Below are positions 61,353-64,000 of a stretch of 64,000 nucleotides of DNA, one piece after another. The translations under genes were made by a program, and so were the position numbers. Source of the DNA: Deltaproteobacteria bacterium (GTDB lineage Bacteria; Myxococcota; Kuafuiibacteriia; Kuafuiibacteriales; Kuafuiibacteriaceae). Below the pieces are notes generated by a model. It was not told the origin of the DNA, ran no database searches, and worked only from the letters and a program-made list of their open reading frames with translations. The DNA is taken from assembly GCA_020632995.1 (NCBI GenBank), contig JACKEN010000011.1, positions 161,812-225,811 on the forward strand, written 5' to 3'. Every line of letters starts with the position of its first letter. Position 1 is the stretch's first letter.

Positions 61353-62155
61353 AGGCAGCACCCGCGACGTTGGGCAAGGTGGCCTTCTTCGGGGGCATCT
61401 ACTCCAACCACCTCGCCCTCGAGGCGGCCATCCGGCTGGCTCGGACCCGAGGGGTGGACGCGATGTGGGCCCTCGGGGACTTCGGCGCCTTCGGTCCCCA
61501 CCCCGACCGCAGCGTGGAGCTGCTCATGGAGCACGGGGTCCAGGCCATCCAGGGCAACTACGAGGAGTCGCTCTCGACCGGGGCCGAGGACTGCCACTGC
61601 GGCTACACCGACCCGCGCGACAACCACTACGCCCAGATCTCGTACGACTACACGTTCGAGCACACCAGCGACGCCTACAAGCGGTGGATGGGCACCCTGC
61701 CCAAGGCGGCGCGGCTCGAGGTGGGCGGCCAGCGCCTGCGGCTCTGTCACGGCTCCCCGCGCCAGATCAACGAGTTCCTCTGGGCCTCCAACACCCCGAC
61801 CCCCTTCATCGAGCGCATGCTGAAGGACGAGGACGCGGACCTCGTGGTGTGCACCCACACCGGCATCCACTGGCAGCGCCGGGACGCCGACGGCCGCGGG
61901 GTGGTGAACGTGGGGGCGCTCGGCCGGCCGCCCAACGACGGCACCACCAACGTCTGGTTCGCGATCCTGAGCGCGAGGCCTGGAGGTGGGGTGGACGTGG
62001 AGTTCGTGCCCGTCCACTACGAGCACGGGCTCCTGGCTCGGCAGATGGCGCAAGAAGGCTTGCCCCAGGAGTTCATCGAGACGATCGAGACCGGCTGGTG
62101 GACCACCTGCCTGGAGATCCTCCCGGCTCGGGAGCGGGCCGCGGGGCGGTATTGA
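61340..62155 (+). CDS. Calcineurin-fold metallophosphoesterase, altered metal site
   Basis: 271 aa, ATG within the end of the radical SAM gene. Calcineurin-like order of motifs: GGIYSNHLALEAA, ALGDFGAFGPHPD, IQGNYEES, LCHGSPR, CTHTGIHWQ. The first motif normally reads DxHGN; here Asp is Gly and His is Tyr, so two ligands of metal 1 are missing, while GD, GN, and both late His are kept. It belongs to a subfamily I recall as having this GGIYSN opening. Likely a phosphatase acting on the pathway product, or a regulator without activity. Confidence 0.82.
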   Translation: MHDLKAAPATLGKVAFFGGIYSNHLALEAAIRLARTRGVDAMWALGDFGAFGPHPDRSVELLMEHGVQAIQGNYEESLSTGAEDCHCGYTDPRDNHYAQISYDYTFEHTSDAYKRWMGTLPKAARLEVGGQRLRLCHGSPRQINEFLWASNTPTPFIERMLKDEDADLVVCTHTGIHWQRRDADGRGVVNVGALGRPPNDGTTNVWFAILSARPGGGVDVEFVPVHYEHGLLARQMAQEGLPQEFIETIETGWWTTCLEILPARERAAGRY

Positions 62156-62173
62156 GCCCCTGGGTGAGGGGAC

Positions 62174-63007
62174 CTACGCCTCGCGGCTGCGTTCGCCGAG
62201 GACACGGAGCCGAGTCTCCGAGGTCGAGCCGGGCTTTGCCGTGAGCATGACGACCTGCTGATCGTCCTCGGGCACGTCGATCACCAGGCAATCGAGCTCG
62301 AGCCGGCCGACGAGGTGATGCTTGGTCCGTTTCACCAGGTGGCGCGCGGGCGTGTACAGCTGATTGCTCTCCCAGAGGCGCCGAAAAGCTTCGCTCTGCA
62401 TCAGGTCGTCGACAAGGCGCGACGTCTCGGGGTCTCGGGGATATCGGGCCGCGGCGCGCCGGATCCTGGCCATGAGGTAGGCGCCATACTGTGCGTCTGG
62501 CTCGAACGAGAAGTGTGGGTGCTCATCGGGGTGCTCCAGGAAGAAGCGACGCGCGAGGTTCTTGCGGTCGTCATCGAGGGCCGAGAGATCGCCGAGCAGG
62601 GCGGCCGCGAGGGGGTTCCACGCGATGACGTCGAGCTTCGCGTCTTGGACGGTGACCGACGCATCGGGCAGACGCTCGAGGAGGTGCACGACCCCGGGTC
62701 CGGGCGTGCGCACGGGCTGCTCGGGAAAGAACGCCGCGAGCCCGGCCAGCTCGAAGAGCACGGTGCGCTCGTGTCGAGACAAACCCAAGGCTTGTGAGAC
62801 GTTGGTGAGGACTGCGCGGGAGGGCGTGCGGCCCCGGGCCTGCTCGAGCTGCGTGTAGTACTCGGTCGAGATCCCCGCGAGCTCCGCCACCTCCTCGCGT
62901 CGCAAGCCCGGTGTCCGGCGCCGTCCTCTGGGGGCGAGTCCTCGGTCGGCAGGCGTCAGTTGTTCCCTGCGTGCGCGTAGGAAGGCTGCGACCTCTCGAA
63001 GGTTCAT
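62174..63007 (-). CDS. XRE-family regulator with MmyB-like ligand domain
   Basis: 277 aa from ATG 63007 (ATG 63025 also possible). N-terminal helix-turn-helix: LRREEVAELAGISTEYYTQL, in the HTH_31 style preceded by FLRARREQLTPADRG; C-terminal MmyB-like sensor (DVIAWNPLAAALLGDL; VYTPARHLVKRTKHHLVG-like end). Such regulators commonly repress a divergent dehydrogenase gene; here the divergent neighbour is an SDR 89 bp away. The ligand is unknown. It ends 18 bp from the phosphoesterase stop. Confidence 0.9.
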   Translation of the reverse strand: MNLREVAAFLRARREQLTPADRGLAPRGRRRTPGLRREEVAELAGISTEYYTQLEQARGRTPSRAVLTNVSQALGLSRHERTVLFELAGLAAFFPEQPVRTPGPGVVHLLERLPDASVTVQDAKLDVIAWNPLAAALLGDLSALDDDRKNLARRFFLEHPDEHPHFSFEPDAQYGAYLMARIRRAAARYPRDPETSRLVDDLMQSEAFRRLWESNQLYTPARHLVKRTKHHLVGRLELDCLVIDVPEDDQQVVMLTAKPGSTSETRLRVLGERSREA

Positions 63008-63096
63008 GGGCGCACCAGTGTTCATCATCCGCGCGGGAGAAGCCATGTGCTGCCAGCATCTGGTTAGGCCCGACCACCCGGTGCATGACAGGCAGC

Positions 63097-63864
63097 ATGA
63101 CGACCAACCACGAAGATCGCGTCGCCCTGATCTCGGGCGCCAACCAGGGGATCGGGCTCCAGATCGCCAAGGACCTCGCCGCGCGCGGCCTCACGGTGCT
63201 CGTTGGCTCGCGGAGCCTCGAGCGTGGGCAAGAGGCGGCCAGAACCATCCTGGGTGACGCACGCGCAGTTCAGCTCGACATCACCGACGCCGCCTCGATC
63301 GCAGCCGCGGCCGACCACGTGCGGGCTACCTTCGGGCGGCTCGACATCCTCGTCAACAATGCCGCGATCTCACGGGCCCAGCCTCGCCCCGACGAGACCA
63401 TCGCCGAGTGGGCCGGCGCGTCGCGCCCGAGCGTGGTGTCGATCGACGAAGTGCGCGCGATCTGGGAGACGAACGTGTTCGGGACGCTGGCCGTCTATCA
63501 GGCGATGCTGCCGCTGCTCCGCGAGGCCCCGCACGCCAGCATCGTGAACGTGTCCAGCGGCCTGGGATCGCTGGGATGGTTCTCGAACCCCGAGCAGCCG
63601 AATCGTGAGATGTTCGTGCCCGGGTACTCCGCCTCGAAGACGGCCCTCAACGCCTTGACCATCGCGATGGCGATCGAACTCGCATCGACGTCGATCAAGG
63701 TCAACGCGGTGTCCCCCGGCTACACGAAGACCAGCCTCAACAACTACGAGGGAACCGACACGGTGGAAGAAGGCGCGGCGGAGGCGGTGCGCGTCGCCCT
63801 GCTCGGTCCCGATGGCCCAAGCGGTAAGTTCACGCACGCGACGATGGGAGAGCTACCTTGGTAG
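63097..63864 (+). CDS. Short-chain dehydrogenase/reductase
   Basis: 255 aa from ATG 63097. Rossmann fold: ISGANQGIGLQIAKDLA (GxxxGxG), NNAAIS, catalytic Ser in IVNVSSGLGSLG and YSASK with the Tyr-Lys pair. NADP preference is suggested by SRSLERG. The substrate cannot be told. Divergent from the XRE regulator, its probable repressor. Neither gene contains the dispersed palindrome, consistent with recent acquisition but not proof. Confidence 0.92.
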   Translation: MTTNHEDRVALISGANQGIGLQIAKDLAARGLTVLVGSRSLERGQEAARTILGDARAVQLDITDAASIAAAADHVRATFGRLDILVNNAAISRAQPRPDETIAEWAGASRPSVVSIDEVRAIWETNVFGTLAVYQAMLPLLREAPHASIVNVSSGLGSLGWFSNPEQPNREMFVPGYSASKTALNALTIAMAIELASTSIKVNAVSPGYTKTSLNNYEGTDTVEEGAAEAVRVALLGPDGPSGKFTHATMGELPW

Positions 63865-63926
63865 GCGCCCGCACCACCGAGCTGGACTGAGACGCAGCGG
63901 GGCCACCCGCGATGGCGCAGCCCGGT

Positions 63927-64000
63927 CTATCGTTGGGATGAGAGGGCCAGCTGCTCGCCGAAGAGCGCCTTCGCCCGGCTCATCAACGCGCCGCAGGTCG
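63927..64000 (-). CDS. Partial gene, C-terminal 23 residues
   Basis: A minus-strand frame runs from the window edge to a TAG stop at 63927-63929 and reads ALMSRAKALFGEQLALSSQR at its end. The amphipathic helix and normal codon choice suggest a real C-terminus, but it is too short for a family call. Confidence 0.35.
   Translation of the reverse strand, partial: TCGALMSRAKALFGEQLALSSQR

Overview
The window is very GC-rich DNA (roughly 70% by eye) with dense genes, many lipoproteins, FG-GAP repeats, a Pkn-type Ser/Thr kinase, an alpha-2-macroglobulin and a DUF2330 protein ending in a MYXO-CTERM-like tail (Cys pair, hydrophobic helix, Arg cluster). This points to a free-living member of the Myxococcota (former deltaproteobacteria); I cannot place it further. 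I see no rRNA, tRNA, CRISPR array, transposase or integrase. Layout: 0-3.5 kb holds the 3' end of a sugE-type SMR exporter, a divergent LysR/DUF2269 pair, a degenerate sugE remnant and a secreted carboxylesterase. 3.6-16.5 kb is housekeeping: RNB-family RNase, murI coupled to a UbiA prenyltransferase, an FG-GAP/ASPIC lipoprotein, Hsp20, fxsA-manA, a Nudix hydrolase, unsplit gcvP and a glutaredoxin/IscA-like/rhodanese fusion. 16.5-27 kb is an envelope block: alpha-2-macroglobulin plus an LpoB-like activator on one strand, and two tandem paralogous repeat proteins plus an alpha/beta hydrolase on the other. 27-29.9 kb is a caspase / anti-sigma / ECF sigma cassette bounded by a 41-bp direct repeat, so it looks inserted. 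29.9-32.3 kb has a PEGA protein and a glycerolipid acyltransferase. 32.3-40.7 kb is an exopolysaccharide locus (deacetylase, SGNH protein, GDP-mannose dehydrogenase, glycosyltransferase, asparagine-synthase-like amidotransferase, flippase). 40.7-50.5 kb carries secreted and signalling genes (HEAT protein, zinc protease lipoprotein, Ser/Thr kinase, beta-lactamase-fold lipoprotein, thioesterase, beta-helix protein, AgmX/TonB-like lipoprotein, VOC protein). 50.5-52.1 kb has no credible gene but looks like a long structured RNA on the plus strand, with several perfect hairpins, two capped by GNRA loops and one by UUCG. 52.2-58 kb has an MMPL/RND exporter with a TPR-like lipoprotein, a small lipoprotein and DUF2330. 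58.2-62.2 kb is a small-molecule cluster resembling arsenosugar-type loci: DUF2064 glycosyltransferase, AhpD-like protein, flavoprotein, radical SAM enzyme and a divergent calcineurin-fold protein. 62.2-64 kb has an XRE regulator divergent from a short-chain dehydrogenase and the end of one more gene. Two signals are not explained by genes. First, a 14-bp interrupted palindrome, arms GCAAG/GCAGG/GCAAC and CTTGC/CCTGC/GTTGC around four free bases, occurs at 36 places that I counted by hand, nearly all inside genes; no copy lies in the segments that look acquired. Second, two cargo modules are each flanked by duplicated pieces of the adjoining resident gene although no recombinase is visible.
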